Shown here: in pieces, positions 27,407-36,482 of the stretch
Layout: the number at the start of each line of letters is the position of its first letter
How positions within the stretch are numbered: position 1 is the stretch's first letter
Assembly: GCA_052390415.1 (NCBI GenBank)
Contig: JBQTGY010000065.1
Span: forward strand, 7,166-71,165
Direction: 5' to 3'
DNA length: 64,000 bases
Source: JANNWF01 sp052390415
GTDB taxonomy: Bacteria > Pseudomonadota > Gammaproteobacteria > Xanthomonadales > Xanthomonadaceae
Position numbers and translations under genes: made by a program
The notes under the pieces: generated by a model
What the model was told of the DNA's origin: nothing
What the model saw: the letters and a program-made list of their open reading frames with translations, nothing else
The model's database searches: none

Positions 27407-27847
27407 TCAGTCGATCAACGATTCGGTGCCAACCGCCGCGTGCAGGGCGAACTGCGCCAGGCTACGGCGGTCGAGAACTTCAGACATGGCGACCCGCACG
27501 TCGGCCATGAGGTCGCGCAGCGCGCAGCGCTCCGGGTCGGCGCAGTCGTCACAGGGTTTGTAGGCGCTGAGACTGGCGCAGCGCAGCGGTGCGATGGGGC
27601 CATCGATGACGCGGATGATGTCGCCGACCATGATGGTTTGCGCCGGACGCGCCAGCGCATGCCCACCCAACAAGCCGCGCCGGCTGTCGACAAAACCGGC
27701 GTTGCGCAAATCAACCAGGATGGCTTCAAGAAACTTCTCCGGCACATTGGCTTGGGTGGCAATCGCACGCGCCGGCAGCCGGCCGACATTGCTGTCGGTC
27801 AGTGCGCACAGGGCGCGCAGGGCGTACTTGGCTTTCATCGATAACAT
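27407..27847 (-). CDS. Rrf2 family transcriptional regulator (likely sulfur operon regulator)
   Basis: A 146-residue winged-helix regulator with the typical Rrf2 start MLSMKAKYALRAL, recognition region (PEKFLEAILVDLRNAGFVDS) and three cysteines spaced CDDCADPERC near 100-109, as in IscR/CymR-like members that bind a cluster or sense cysteine supply. It leads the sulfate operon, so it probably controls it and itself. I start at 27847; Met4 at 27838 is an alternative. Confidence 0.87.
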   Translation of the reverse strand: MLSMKAKYALRALCALTDSNVGRLPARAIATQANVPEKFLEAILVDLRNAGFVDSRRGLLGGHALARPAQTIMVGDIIRVIDGPIAPLRCASLSAYKPCDDCADPERCALRDLMADVRVAMSEVLDRRSLAQFALHAAVGTESLID

Positions 27848-27850
27848 AAT

Positions 27851-27867
27851 CCTAGAGCCTTTATAGG
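27851..27867. promoter_or_regulatory. imperfect dyad CCTAGA-N5-TATAGG, candidate Rrf2 operator
   Basis: A short inverted repeat with five of six positions complementary lies directly upstream of the rrf2 start, in the gap shared with the divergent SLC13 permease gene. Rrf2 regulators often bind AT-rich dyads of this kind. Function is inferred. Confidence 0.35.
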
Positions 27868-27989
27868 AATTGTCGGTGGGGACTGTCAATCATCAATGAT
27901 GCATATGGATATGAAGCAACGAAAACTTTACAAATCATGCGTTTGCATCGGGCAAGTTGGAGCCTATCGACCGTGAAGGGTGCCATCGA

Positions 27990-29747
27990 ATGAGTCCTGT
28001 CGCGTGGTTCACCGTGGTGGTGACGCTGCTGGTGGTGATGGGTCTCGCCCGTGAACGCCTGCCCAGTCACCGGGTGGCGCTGGGAGGTTTGTTGGCCCTT
28101 CTGCTGGCCGGCGCGCTGACCCCGCAGCAGGCGTTGGCGACCATCGGCAGCACTGGCCTGGTCACCGTCATCTGCATGTTCTTGCTGGCTGCGGCGCTTG
28201 AGTACACCGGTGCCATCGACGATGCGGTCAGGCGGTTGTTGCGGATCGCCGGCACCCGGCCACGCACGGCGTGGGCGACCTTCTTTGCCGCCGTGTTGCT
28301 GGGCTCGGCGGTGATTCCCAATACACCCGTCGTGGTATTGGCCTGCCCGGTGGCCGTGCTGCTGGCCCAGCGCACCCGCACCGCACCCAGCCAGGTGTTG
28401 ATCCCGCTCACCTACCTCGCCACCTTGGGCGGATCCCTGACCCTGATCGGCTCCTCCATCAACGTGGTCGCCGACGCCCTGCTGCGCGAACACGGCGAGA
28501 CGGGTTTTCAGCTGTTCTCGCTGGTCCCGGTGGCGCTGCCGGTGGCCTTGGTGGGCGTGACGTTCTTGCTTTTGTGCGGGCGCTGGTTATTGCCACGTGG
28601 TGAAGTCGCCTCGGCGCGGCTGTTTGATCCACAACGGCGCTTTCTGCAAGAACGCCGCGTAAGCGCGACCGACATCCTGCTCGGCAAACCACTGGGCGAA
28701 TCCCTGCTCACCGACTCCGGCGTCGAAGTCCTGGAAGTATTTCCAGCGGCCAATCCTCAACAAAAGCCAGCCAATGCCCAGCCGGCTTTGGCGGGTTATC
28801 GACCGCATGCCAATGATCGAATCCTGTTGCGCCGATCTGCGGCCGATCTTGCGGCGGAAGCGCAAGCCGCGTCGCCGCTCGCCGCCAACGAACGCTTGGT
28901 GCTGGAGACGTGGGTGCCACCGTCGTCGCGCTTGACCGGCGTGCGGGTGGACGCGCTGCGCTTGGACTACATCTTTGGCGTGCAGCTGCTCGGTATCGCA
29001 CCGCTCAATAGCAGCGTGCGTGATCTCGCCACGCACGCGGTCGGCACCGGTGATCGGCTGCTGCTGGCTGGCAGTCGCGGCGAACTCGAGCGCTTTCTGG
29101 TTACCGAATCGGCGCTCGGCCCCTTGCAGCTGGAGCGCACGCGACAAGCGCGCGACAAAGCGCCATTCGCACTGGCGACCCTGCTCGGATTCGTGATCGC
29201 CGCAGCCAGTGGTTGGTTGGCCTTGGAAGTGGCCGCGCTGGCCGCCGCCGCCGCGTTGGTCGTGTTCGGTGCCATGCCATCGCGACACTTCATTCCACCG
29301 GTACTGCTGCGAACGCTGGGCATGCTGCTCGGCATGCTGGGCATCGGCGCCGCCCTGGAAGCCACCGGTGCTACCGCCGCGATGGTGACTCCGCTGATCG
29401 GTGCCGCCGCCGATCTGGGGCCATGGACGCTGTTGATCGTGGTCTTCGCCACCGCCGCCCTGCTCACCGAGTTCATCACCAACAACGCCGTGATCGTGCT
29501 GATCCTGCCGCTGGTGCTCGGCGTCACCCAGTCATTGGGCTTGAACGCATGGCCCTTCGCCCTCGCCGTGGTCTTCGGCGCCAGCTCCAGCTTCGCCACC
29601 CCCATCGGCTACCAGACCAACACCTGGGTCTACCAATTGGGCAACTACCGCTTCGCACACTTTGTCCGCATTGGGCTGCCACTGAAGCTGGTGGTGGGCG
29701 TCACTGCGGTAGCGATGATTGGGCTGTTGTATCCGCCGGCTGCGTAG
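27990..29747 (+). CDS. SLC13-type anion permease with RCK-C domains (candidate sulfate permease)
   Basis: A 585-residue membrane protein: N-terminal membrane helices (about 1-190), a central soluble region with two TrkA-C/RCK-C type domains (about 205-365), and C-terminal helices with a TEFITNNAVIVLILPL segment that fits the SLC13/ArsB ion-transporter fold. Family members with central RCK-C domains transport sulfate or other dianions. AAGGG lies nine bases before the ATG at 27990. It is transcribed away from the Rrf2-cys operon and may share its control region, which supports a sulfur role. Confidence 0.82.
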   Translation: MSPVAWFTVVVTLLVVMGLARERLPSHRVALGGLLALLLAGALTPQQALATIGSTGLVTVICMFLLAAALEYTGAIDDAVRRLLRIAGTRPRTAWATFFAAVLLGSAVIPNTPVVVLACPVAVLLAQRTRTAPSQVLIPLTYLATLGGSLTLIGSSINVVADALLREHGETGFQLFSLVPVALPVALVGVTFLLLCGRWLLPRGEVASARLFDPQRRFLQERRVSATDILLGKPLGESLLTDSGVEVLEVFPAANPQQKPANAQPALAGYRPHANDRILLRRSAADLAAEAQAASPLAANERLVLETWVPPSSRLTGVRVDALRLDYIFGVQLLGIAPLNSSVRDLATHAVGTGDRLLLAGSRGELERFLVTESALGPLQLERTRQARDKAPFALATLLGFVIAAASGWLALEVAALAAAAALVVFGAMPSRHFIPPVLLRTLGMLLGMLGIGAALEATGATAAMVTPLIGAAADLGPWTLLIVVFATAALLTEFITNNAVIVLILPLVLGVTQSLGLNAWPFALAVVFGASSSFATPIGYQTNTWVYQLGNYRFAHFVRIGLPLKLVVGVTAVAMIGLLYPPAA

Positions 29748-29771
29748 GTTGGCGCGGAAACCTGCAAGCGA

Positions 29772-30446
29772 TCACCAATAGTCCGGCTTGTCGATTGGCT
29801 TTTTGGCCGTCGGCACGCGCGCCGGAAGTTGGCAGGCCGCCAGCTCAGCGTTCTTTATCTCCTGGCGCGTCCAGTCTGCAAATTGCGAGAGCGATGCGTT
29901 TGCTGGTCTCCGTTCCTCGCCCGATAGCTGCTCGCGCCTCGGCAGGATGAGACCACGCCGTACCTCAGGCGCGTCGACGCATAGCAGCTTCAGCGCGGGC
30001 ACCAAGTCGCTGTCGCTGGTCACAAGCACTGCTTGCTCGCACTCGCCACGAATCGCGTCGCGATACAGCTGCAACGCCAAGTGCACATCGGATTCCTTCT
30101 CCTCAAGGCGCCAGATCTCGACCCGATCCTGTTTGTTGGGAGGCACCACCTTGCGTGGTGCCCAAGCGCCCTCGAGCGAATACCAGCCGTTGTAAATCTC
30201 TACTCGACCGCGTTGTTGGATGGCCCGGTGGTAGCGGTCTTGAGCATTCGCGGCTGCATTGCCGTGTGATGCCAACCTCGCCTTGATCGGCGCTGTGAAA
30301 TACCGAACCTGCACCAAGTCCGACTTTGGATCCTGCACATGCAAGATCAACTTAATCAACGCAACCAAGTCGAGCCATTTGTATGGCGTGTTCTTGAGGC
30401 ATCCGAAGAACAGGTTGTAGCCGTCAACAAACGCGATGGTGCGCAA
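29772..30446 (-). CDS. NYN domain (PIN-like) putative ribonuclease
   Basis: About 224 residues. The N-terminus RTIAFVDGYNLFF holds the first conserved acidic residue (Asp8) and LVTSDSDLVPAL holds further ones, the hallmark of NYN/LabA-type nucleases. The only good start for a protein of normal length is a TTG at 30446, preceded by GGGG eight to eleven bases upstream; the frame is open further upstream to 30761 without coding character. NYN proteins are metal-dependent RNases. The role here is unknown. Confidence 0.78.
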   Translation of the reverse strand: MRTIAFVDGYNLFFGCLKNTPYKWLDLVALIKLILHVQDPKSDLVQVRYFTAPIKARLASHGNAAANAQDRYHRAIQQRGRVEIYNGWYSLEGAWAPRKVVPPNKQDRVEIWRLEEKESDVHLALQLYRDAIRGECEQAVLVTSDSDLVPALKLLCVDAPEVRRGLILPRREQLSGEERRPANASLSQFADWTRQEIKNAELAACQLPARVPTAKKPIDKPDYW

Positions 30447-30666
30447 AATCTGACCCCAGAAATGACAACACCGGCACGAGGCCGGTGTTGTCGCCCGGAG
30501 AGTATTCGCGAACCGAATCGCGAGCTCAGCGGGTGAGTTGTGGGCCAATGCTAGTCCGCGTTGGCAGCTTAGTCCAGCCGTGATCGGAGCAGGGCCGCCT
30601 TGGCCAAGCAAACGCCATCTCCCGTTCGCATGTGCCGCAATCCCAACCGCCAATCCTGCTCTGTGC

Positions 30667-31722
30667 TCACAGGCCACCAGACCTGATCGATGGCGCTTTC
30701 GATTGCTGGACAACGCGCCTGAACTCCCCGGCCGACATCCCGAACCAGCGTTTGACGGCATGTTGCAGGGCGGCTGGCTCGGAGAATCCCAGTAGATAAG
30801 CGATCTCGCCTATCGCCAATTGGCCAGCAAGATGCACCTGCGCGAGATCGCGCCGCGAGTCATCCTTGAGCTGACGAAAGCTCAGGCCAGCCTCAGCCAA
30901 TCTGGCGCGCAGCGCGGTTGCGCGGGTGCCACATTGTTTGGCGAGCTGTTCCAGTGACAGCGGCTTTCCACTCAGCCAGCTGCGGCGCATACGTTCGGCT
31001 GCGCGCTCAACCAGGTCTTCTGCGACGGCCGGCAACTGACGGTTGGCGAATTGCTCAAGGATCGTGCGCAGGTAGTGATCGTGGGTCTGCAACGGCCAGC
31101 TCATTGCTTCGCGGTGAAACGTCAGCGAGTTCTGTTGAGTATCGAATCGCGGTTCCATCCCGAAGCGATCTCGATAGGCCGTGATCGGCGCCTGCGCGCG
31201 GGCGTTGAATTGCACATCGCGCAACGGCAGTTCGCGGCCAGAGGCGGTGGTCATCAACACGCAGCACATGCTCAGAAAATGTTCGACGATCCATGGGTTA
31301 TGCCGGTCACCGCTGTCCAGATTCCGATTGGAATAGGTGAAACGCGCCACGTCGCCTTCCAGGTGAAGACTGAAGCGGTCGTTGACATCGGTGAGTCGCA
31401 TGTAGCGCGACACCGATTCCAGCGCATCACCCACGGTGGCGCAGCGAAGGGCCAGATGGGTGACCACGTGCATCTGGCCGGAAGGAAACTGGTCGATCAG
31501 ACGCAGACCAATGTCGGCTTGTGTTGACGCCGCACGCGCCCACAAGGCGTCGAACAAATCGACCGGGAACTGAAGCTCCGGCGAGGTCAACTGCTCGCGG
31601 CTGACGCCCGCCGTGTGCAGCAGTGCATCCTGCGGGAGGCCGGCTTGCTCCAGCAAGGCGATCAGGAAGCGAACCGTGATCGAGGTGGTCGTGCCGCTGG
31701 ACACCGCTGCTCCGATCATCAT
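30667..31722 (-). CDS. AraC family transcriptional regulator (OruR/ArgR-like)
   Basis: A 351-residue regulator with an N-terminal arabinose-binding-like ligand domain (about 15-205, HLALRCATVGDALE) and a C-terminal AraC DNA-binding domain with two helix-turn-helices (about 255-340), including SFRQLKDDSRRDLAQVHL and IGEIAYLLGFSEPAALQHAV. It is divergent from the fatty acid hydroxylase gene at 31804, with 81 bases between the two starts, so it may control that gene. Confidence 0.85.
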   Translation of the reverse strand: MMIGAAVSSGTTTSITVRFLIALLEQAGLPQDALLHTAGVSREQLTSPELQFPVDLFDALWARAASTQADIGLRLIDQFPSGQMHVVTHLALRCATVGDALESVSRYMRLTDVNDRFSLHLEGDVARFTYSNRNLDSGDRHNPWIVEHFLSMCCVLMTTASGRELPLRDVQFNARAQAPITAYRDRFGMEPRFDTQQNSLTFHREAMSWPLQTHDHYLRTILEQFANRQLPAVAEDLVERAAERMRRSWLSGKPLSLEQLAKQCGTRATALRARLAEAGLSFRQLKDDSRRDLAQVHLAGQLAIGEIAYLLGFSEPAALQHAVKRWFGMSAGEFRRVVQQSKAPSIRSGGL

Positions 31723-31803
31723 TTGGGTCGGTTGCGATCATCGCCAGCGGCCTGCGCGGTGTCCATCATGCGCAACTTGAGTCGTGAGGGGGCATTGCTC
31801 ACC

Positions 31804-32736
31804 ATGCTGCAGTGGATAGCTGATCACACGGCAATTACCATCCTGCTGATCTTCCTTGCCTTCGCGGCAGCCGAGCTGATCCGCGGCCGCTTTCGCAGTC
31901 CGCACGAGACCGCCGAAGATGCGCCGCTGGAAGCGGCCATCACCATGCTTTTCGCCGGGCTGATCTATCCCGGCATCTTGTTGCTGGTCGGTTGGCTAGC
32001 GCTGCACTACACGCCGGAACTCGCCGGAAGCCTGTCGCACTTGCCGCTGTGGGCGATGATCGGCCTGTTCCTGATCGGCGACGATCTGACCCAATACTGG
32101 TGGCATCGCGCTTCGCACTCGCCGTTGCTTTGGCCACTGCATCGTGCGCATCACTCGGCACCGTACATGGGCATCCGGGTCGTGTACCGCAACAATTTTT
32201 TCTACTACGCGATGATGCCGGGCCTTTGGATCAGCGCCTATCTGGTATTCCTCGGTTTGGGAGCGGTGTACCCCTGGTATGTGCTGGTGAAGATGCTGGT
32301 GATCTTTGGCGCGCATTCCGAGCTGCGCTGGGATGCGGTGCTGTATCGGCATCGTTGGTTGCATCCGCTGGCGTGGATCGTGGAGCGCACGATCTCGACT
32401 CCGGCAACCCATTACGCCCATCACGCGATGACTCAGAAAGACGGGATCGGCCATTACGCGGGCAACTTCGGCAATCTATTGTTTTTTTGGGATGTGTGTT
32501 TTGGCACGGCGCGCATTACCCGTCGTTACCCCGCCCGATCGGGGCTGTATGACGATGTGGTCTATGGTCCGGAAAACTGGCGTGTGCAGCTGTTCTACCC
32601 GCTGTTTCGGTCAACGCGTGAGCCTTCAGTGTTGGCGACAAGTGCCGCCGCGTCGGTGGCTGGTGCCGCGCTCGACCCCAACCCCGAGCAACTCAAACAA
32701 CCGAGTCGATGGGCGCGTGGACCGTTCGCACACTAG
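31804..32736 (+). CDS. sterol desaturase/fatty acid hydroxylase superfamily protein
   Basis: About 310 residues with four or so membrane helices and the di-iron histidine clusters of the family: HRASH, HRAHH and HYAHH. These enzymes insert oxygen or double bonds in membrane lipids using a di-iron centre. The start is uncertain: ATG at 31768 is in frame and would add 12 residues. The stop codon TAG overlaps the first two bases of a 164-bp inverted-repeat element. Confidence 0.83.
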   Translation: MLQWIADHTAITILLIFLAFAAAELIRGRFRSPHETAEDAPLEAAITMLFAGLIYPGILLLVGWLALHYTPELAGSLSHLPLWAMIGLFLIGDDLTQYWWHRASHSPLLWPLHRAHHSAPYMGIRVVYRNNFFYYAMMPGLWISAYLVFLGLGAVYPWYVLVKMLVIFGAHSELRWDAVLYRHRWLHPLAWIVERTISTPATHYAHHAMTQKDGIGHYAGNFGNLLFFWDVCFGTARITRRYPARSGLYDDVVYGPENWRVQLFYPLFRSTREPSVLATSAAASVAGAALDPNPEQLKQPSRWARGPFAH

Positions 32737-32898
32737 TGGGCTGTAACGGACAAATCGAAAGTAGCTCGCTCGGTTTGGCCGCGCTGGACATGCTCCTCAC
32801 TCCGCCAATAGCTTTGCCTATTGGCCTCGCTCCGGAGCGGCGTCCATCACGCCCATCCCGTCGCGATCCCACTTCCGCTTCATCCGTTACAGCCCACT
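32735..32898. mobile_element. MITE-like 164-bp element with 16-bp perfect terminal inverted repeats
   Basis: AGTGGGCTGTAACGGA at 32735-32750 is exactly complementary to 32883-32898, and the similarity continues imperfectly inward to about 30 bp (25 of 30 matching). The interior has no coding capacity but holds a second hairpin (GCCAATAG and CTATTGGC around a 6-base loop) and the palindrome CGCTCCGGAGCG. Non-coding size and terminal inverted repeats fit a miniature inverted-repeat element moved by a transposase encoded elsewhere. No clear target-site duplication is visible. Confidence 0.65.
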
Positions 32899-33196
32899 GG
32901 GCGCATTTTTCGGTCTCTTTCAGCCCTCACCGAACACGCTGAAAGGAGCAGACGTGCGGGAGCGCGCCCTTGGAGGGCGTCGCTCCGGCGACGCCGCTTT
33001 CAGGATGCGCACCACGCGCAAGACCTGTCGTGCAATTGCCCATCAATCTCGAAGAACTTCGCTAGCGGTTGATCGAGCGCCGACGTAAAACAGCAGGCAC
33101 AGAATGGCCTTGATCTCGCACTACTCAAGCCCAATATGCGGCTCGATACGCCGACGTTGGGTGCTTTGCTCTACTGAGATGCGTAATGTTGCTGCA
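32899..33196. other. intergenic stretch with hairpin, no gene seen
   Basis: Between the inverted-repeat element and plsC there is no convincing gene. An 8-bp perfect stem (GGCGTCGC at 32977-32984, complement at 32989-32996, loop TCCG) is the only clear structure. The plsC promoter presumably lies in the right half. Confidence 0.5.
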
Positions 33197-33994
33197 ATGA
33201 ACTCGATTTCCGACCTCGCTTCGCCTCGGCGTGATGCGCTGCGGCCGCTGCGCTATGCGGTCCGTGCGCCGTTTCTGCTGGTGCACCTGGCGTTGGCGTT
33301 GCCGCTCACCTTGATCTGCATCAACCCGCTGACCCAGCGTTGGCGGATTGCTGGCGAGCGGGTCGATCACCGCGTGATCCGCGCCTGGTCGGGCGTGTTG
33401 TTGCGCATCTTTGGCTTCAAGTTGCGCCGCATCGGCACACCGGTGCGTGGGCCGGCGATGTTTGTCGCCAATCACGTGTCGTGGATCGACATCGAGTTGA
33501 TGCACAGCCAAAAGGTGGTCGGTTTTGTCGCCAAGAGCGAGATCAGCCGTTGGCCCTTGATCGGCTGGTTGGCCAGTCGCGCCGGCACCATCTATCACCA
33601 TCGTGGCAACAACGAATCGTTGAATGGGGTGATGCATCAAATGGTGGAACGCTTGCAGCAAGGGGAATCCGTGGGCGTGTTCCCGGAAGGGCGCACTACC
33701 GACGGGCTGAGCCTGGGGCCGTTTCACGCGCGCATCTTTCAGCCGGCCGTGCTTGCGGTTTCCACCGTGCAGCCCGTGGCGCTGCGTTTCGGCGAACACG
33801 GTTGTGCGCAAGCCAGCGTCGCATTTGCCGCGGGCGAGAACTTTTTGCAGAATTTTCTGCGCCTGCTGGGCGAGCCAAGCCGGATCGCCGAGGTGCATTT
33901 TCTGGAACCGCTGGAAGCCGGTGACCAAGGTCGCCGCTGGTTGGCTGAGCGCTGCCGCGAACGCATCTTGGCGGCGATGGCCAGTCGCGCTTGA
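33197..33994 (+). CDS. plsC: 1-acyl-sn-glycerol-3-phosphate acyltransferase (PlsC family)
   Basis: A 265-residue membrane-associated acyltransferase. The catalytic HX4D motif is in NHVSWID, the glycerol-phosphate binding motif is FPEGRTTDG, and an N-terminal hydrophobic helix anchors it in the inner membrane. It adds the second acyl chain to make phosphatidic acid. An in-frame ATG at 33179 is an alternative start; neither start has a strong Shine-Dalgarno. The YheT-type hydrolase gene follows by 27 bases. Confidence 0.88.
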   Translation: MNSISDLASPRRDALRPLRYAVRAPFLLVHLALALPLTLICINPLTQRWRIAGERVDHRVIRAWSGVLLRIFGFKLRRIGTPVRGPAMFVANHVSWIDIELMHSQKVVGFVAKSEISRWPLIGWLASRAGTIYHHRGNNESLNGVMHQMVERLQQGESVGVFPEGRTTDGLSLGPFHARIFQPAVLAVSTVQPVALRFGEHGCAQASVAFAAGENFLQNFLRLLGEPSRIAEVHFLEPLEAGDQGRRWLAERCRERILAAMASRA

Positions 33995-34021
33995 TTGCCG
34001 GATAAATCGATCAGGCGTCCC

Positions 34022-35011
34022 ATGAACCCGCCGCCCTTCCTGCCGCCGCGCTTTCTACGCAATCCGCATGTGCAATCGGTGCTGGCCTCCAGCTCGCTGC
34101 GCCGCGCGTTGGCGCGACGGCGACGCGTGCGCTTGGAAACGCCAGCGCAGGAAATCCTGCTCGACTGCGGTGATGGCGTGCGGCTGCAAGGCTTTCATAC
34201 CGTCCAACATGCACTGCCGAAGCCACGCGGGCTGGCTGTGCTGTTGCACGGCTGGGAAGGCAGCGCGCAATCGACGTATCTGTTGCGCACCGGTGCGCAC
34301 CTGCTGGATGAAGGTTTCGACGTGTTCCGCCTCAACATGCGCGATCACGGCGATACCCATCATTTGAACGATGGACTGTTCCACTCCAATCGCATCGATG
34401 AAGTGGTGGGCGCGGTGGGCGCGTTGGCCAAACGTTTTGCTGAGCTGCCGATGGCCGTGGTCGGGTATTCGTTGGGCGGCAACTTTGCCTTGCGCGTCGC
34501 TCTGCGTGCGCCGGCCGCCGGCATCCCGCTGGTGCATGCGGTGGCCGTGTGTCCGGTCATCAGCCCGGCTGCAGGACTCGCTTCGATCGAAACCGCGCCG
34601 TGGTTTTACGAGGCGTACTTTCTGAAGAAGTGGCGCGGCTCGCTGCGGCGCAAGGCCGATCTGTTTCCCAAACAGTACAAGCGCGAAGACTGGGAGCGCG
34701 GGCAAAACCTGCGTGGCCTCACCCAACAACTGGTCGAACAACACACCGATTTCGGCACCCTTGAACGCTATCTCGACGGTTATTCGCTGGCCGGTGATCG
34801 GCTGCTGGCGATGCAAGTCCCGAGCAGCATTCTCACCGCCGCTGATGACCCCATCATTCCGGTCGAAGACTTCCGCCGCCTTACGCTGTCGCCTATGGTG
34901 CGACTGGAAATCGCCGAACACGGCGGCCACTGCGGATTCCTGCGCGGCTTGAATGGCCGTACGTATGCGGAAGATTTCATCGCGGCGGCGCTGCGCGGTG
35001 CGGTGGGGTAA
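34022..35011 (+). CDS. YheT family alpha/beta hydrolase
   Basis: A 329-residue hydrolase with the YheT pattern: PPRFLRNPHVQSV at the N-terminus, LLHGWEGSAQS as the oxyanion loop, GYSLGGN with the nucleophile Ser, DDPIIPVED with the acid and EHGGHCGFL with the histidine. Close relatives are annotated as carboxylesterases or lipase-like hydrolases of unknown natural substrate. It probably forms an operon with plsC. Confidence 0.87.
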   Translation: MNPPPFLPPRFLRNPHVQSVLASSSLRRALARRRRVRLETPAQEILLDCGDGVRLQGFHTVQHALPKPRGLAVLLHGWEGSAQSTYLLRTGAHLLDEGFDVFRLNMRDHGDTHHLNDGLFHSNRIDEVVGAVGALAKRFAELPMAVVGYSLGGNFALRVALRAPAAGIPLVHAVAVCPVISPAAGLASIETAPWFYEAYFLKKWRGSLRRKADLFPKQYKREDWERGQNLRGLTQQLVEQHTDFGTLERYLDGYSLAGDRLLAMQVPSSILTAADDPIIPVEDFRRLTLSPMVRLEIAEHGGHCGFLRGLNGRTYAEDFIAAALRGAVG

Positions 35012-35222
35012 CGAAGCCGGCCGGCTGCTCGCAAACGGCGCAGGCCAAGTTGACGTCGACGGCGGACAGCCGACACTTCCTGCGCCGCTGAACGGCAACT
35101 TTCGCCCAGCTGAGCGACAGCAAAATCCTCGGCCCACATCGGTCAACTGTCGTTGGTTCATCTCGTTATTGCAGCCAGAGATAGCCCATCAGGGGCTATC
35201 CGGAAGCGCGAGGGTGCAGATC

Positions 35223-35648
35223 ATGAAAATCCGAACACAAGCTGCCTGGGTGCTGGGCTTGGCACTGGGCTTGCTCGCGACAGGCGACGTGCAGGCGCGG
35301 CGTGATCGTGACGACAACCCGCCCGGGCCACGGGGCGGCGCGGGTAGCAATTGGGAAAATCCGCGCGGCTGGCGCGGCGGCCCGGGTGCATCGCCTGATC
35401 ATCGGTACTGGCGCCACGATGGCAAACGCCTGCGCTTCGAGCGGGTCGAGCATGGGTATTACTTTCATGCCGATCACGGTTACTGGCATCCGCAGCATGG
35501 CTTCTGGAATGCGCCTGCGCGCTGTTGGTGGGACAACGACAACAATCCGCCAGGGCGACGCGGCGGTCGTGGCACCAACTGGGAAAATCCGCCGGGCTGG
35601 GTCGGTGGTCCGGGATCGTCGCCAGATGGTTTTGGCCGGTGTCGCTGA
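35223..35648 (+). CDS. small secreted Gly/Pro/Asn-rich protein with duplicated module
   Basis: A 141-residue protein I do not recognise. A signal peptide (about 1-25, cleavage VQA/R) is followed by two near copies of a roughly 30-residue module that share DNPPG or NNPPG, RGG, NWENP, GW and GGPG-SPD, one after the signal peptide and one at the C-terminus. They flank a His/Tyr-rich central part (HGYYFHADHGYWHPQHGFW). The last residues are FGRCR. It may bind metal or carbohydrate outside the cell, but no family can be named. Confidence 0.65.
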   Translation: MKIRTQAAWVLGLALGLLATGDVQARRDRDDNPPGPRGGAGSNWENPRGWRGGPGASPDHRYWRHDGKRLRFERVEHGYYFHADHGYWHPQHGFWNAPARCWWDNDNNPPGRRGGRGTNWENPPGWVGGPGSSPDGFGRCR

Positions 35649-35693
35649 GCACGTGAGAGGAAGTTCACTTTGCCAAGGCAGGAGCAGCGCGCT

Positions 35694-36482
35694 TCACGCA
35701 CCCGCCGGCAACCCCAATAACAGCGCTGCGCCCAAGCCAATCCGATACCAGGCGAACCCAGTGAAGCGGTGGGTCTTGATGTAGCCGAGCAGCCAGCGTA
35801 CGGCCGCAAATCCGGCCAAGGTGGCGGCGATAAAGGCCACGGCCAGCTCGCTCCACGCTTCGCCACCTTGGCCGCCGTCGCGAATCAGCGCGTATCCGGT
35901 GGCAGCGAACATCGTGGGGATGCCGAGCAGAAAGGCGAACTCGGTGGCCGCTGGGCGGTTGGAGGCACCGGCCAGCATGGCCACAAAGATCGCAGCGGCC
36001 GAGCGTGAAGTGCCGGGAAACACACCCGCCACGACTTGCGCGATGCCAACCAGGATCGCCACCGTCCAGGTGATCCGCGTCGAATCCACTCGACCCGCGG
36101 TGATTCGCTCGGCAATCAGGATCAACACACCGCCGATCAACAAGGCCCAAGCAATCGGGGTGACTGTTTCGGGCAAACGAATGCCGGCTTTGCTGACCGC
36201 CAGACCGAGCACAGCCGTGATGCCGAATGCCACGCCCAGTTTGATTCCGTAGTCACGTTGCTCGGGATCGCTGAAGAACCCGCGCGCCAAGGTCCACAAC
36301 CGCTGCCGATACACCAGGCTGACCGCCAAAATGGCGCCGGCCTGAATGCTGATGTTGAACACATCAGAACGCGGACCCAGCCAATGTTGAGCAATCAGCA
36401 AGTGACCGGTGCTGGAGATAGGCAAAAACTCGGTCAAGCCTTCGATCAGACCAAGCAGGAGGGCGGAGAGCAGGCTGTCCAT
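35694..36482 (-). CDS. uppP: undecaprenyl-diphosphate phosphatase UppP (BacA)
   Basis: A 262-residue polytopic membrane enzyme. The first catalytic region is EGLTEFLPISSTGH (14-27) and the second is PGTSRSAA, both diagnostic of UppP. It recycles the lipid carrier for peptidoglycan synthesis at the inner membrane, and overexpression of homologues gives bacitracin resistance. It is divergent from thrA; the 111 bases between them hold both promoters. The frame is open far upstream of 36482 as the shadow of thrA, so the true start is 36482. Confidence 0.95.
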   Translation of the reverse strand: MDSLLSALLLGLIEGLTEFLPISSTGHLLIAQHWLGPRSDVFNISIQAGAILAVSLVYRQRLWTLARGFFSDPEQRDYGIKLGVAFGITAVLGLAVSKAGIRLPETVTPIAWALLIGGVLILIAERITAGRVDSTRITWTVAILVGIAQVVAGVFPGTSRSAAAIFVAMLAGASNRPAATEFAFLLGIPTMFAATGYALIRDGGQGGEAWSELAVAFIAATLAGFAAVRWLLGYIKTHRFTGFAWYRIGLGAALLLGLPAGA

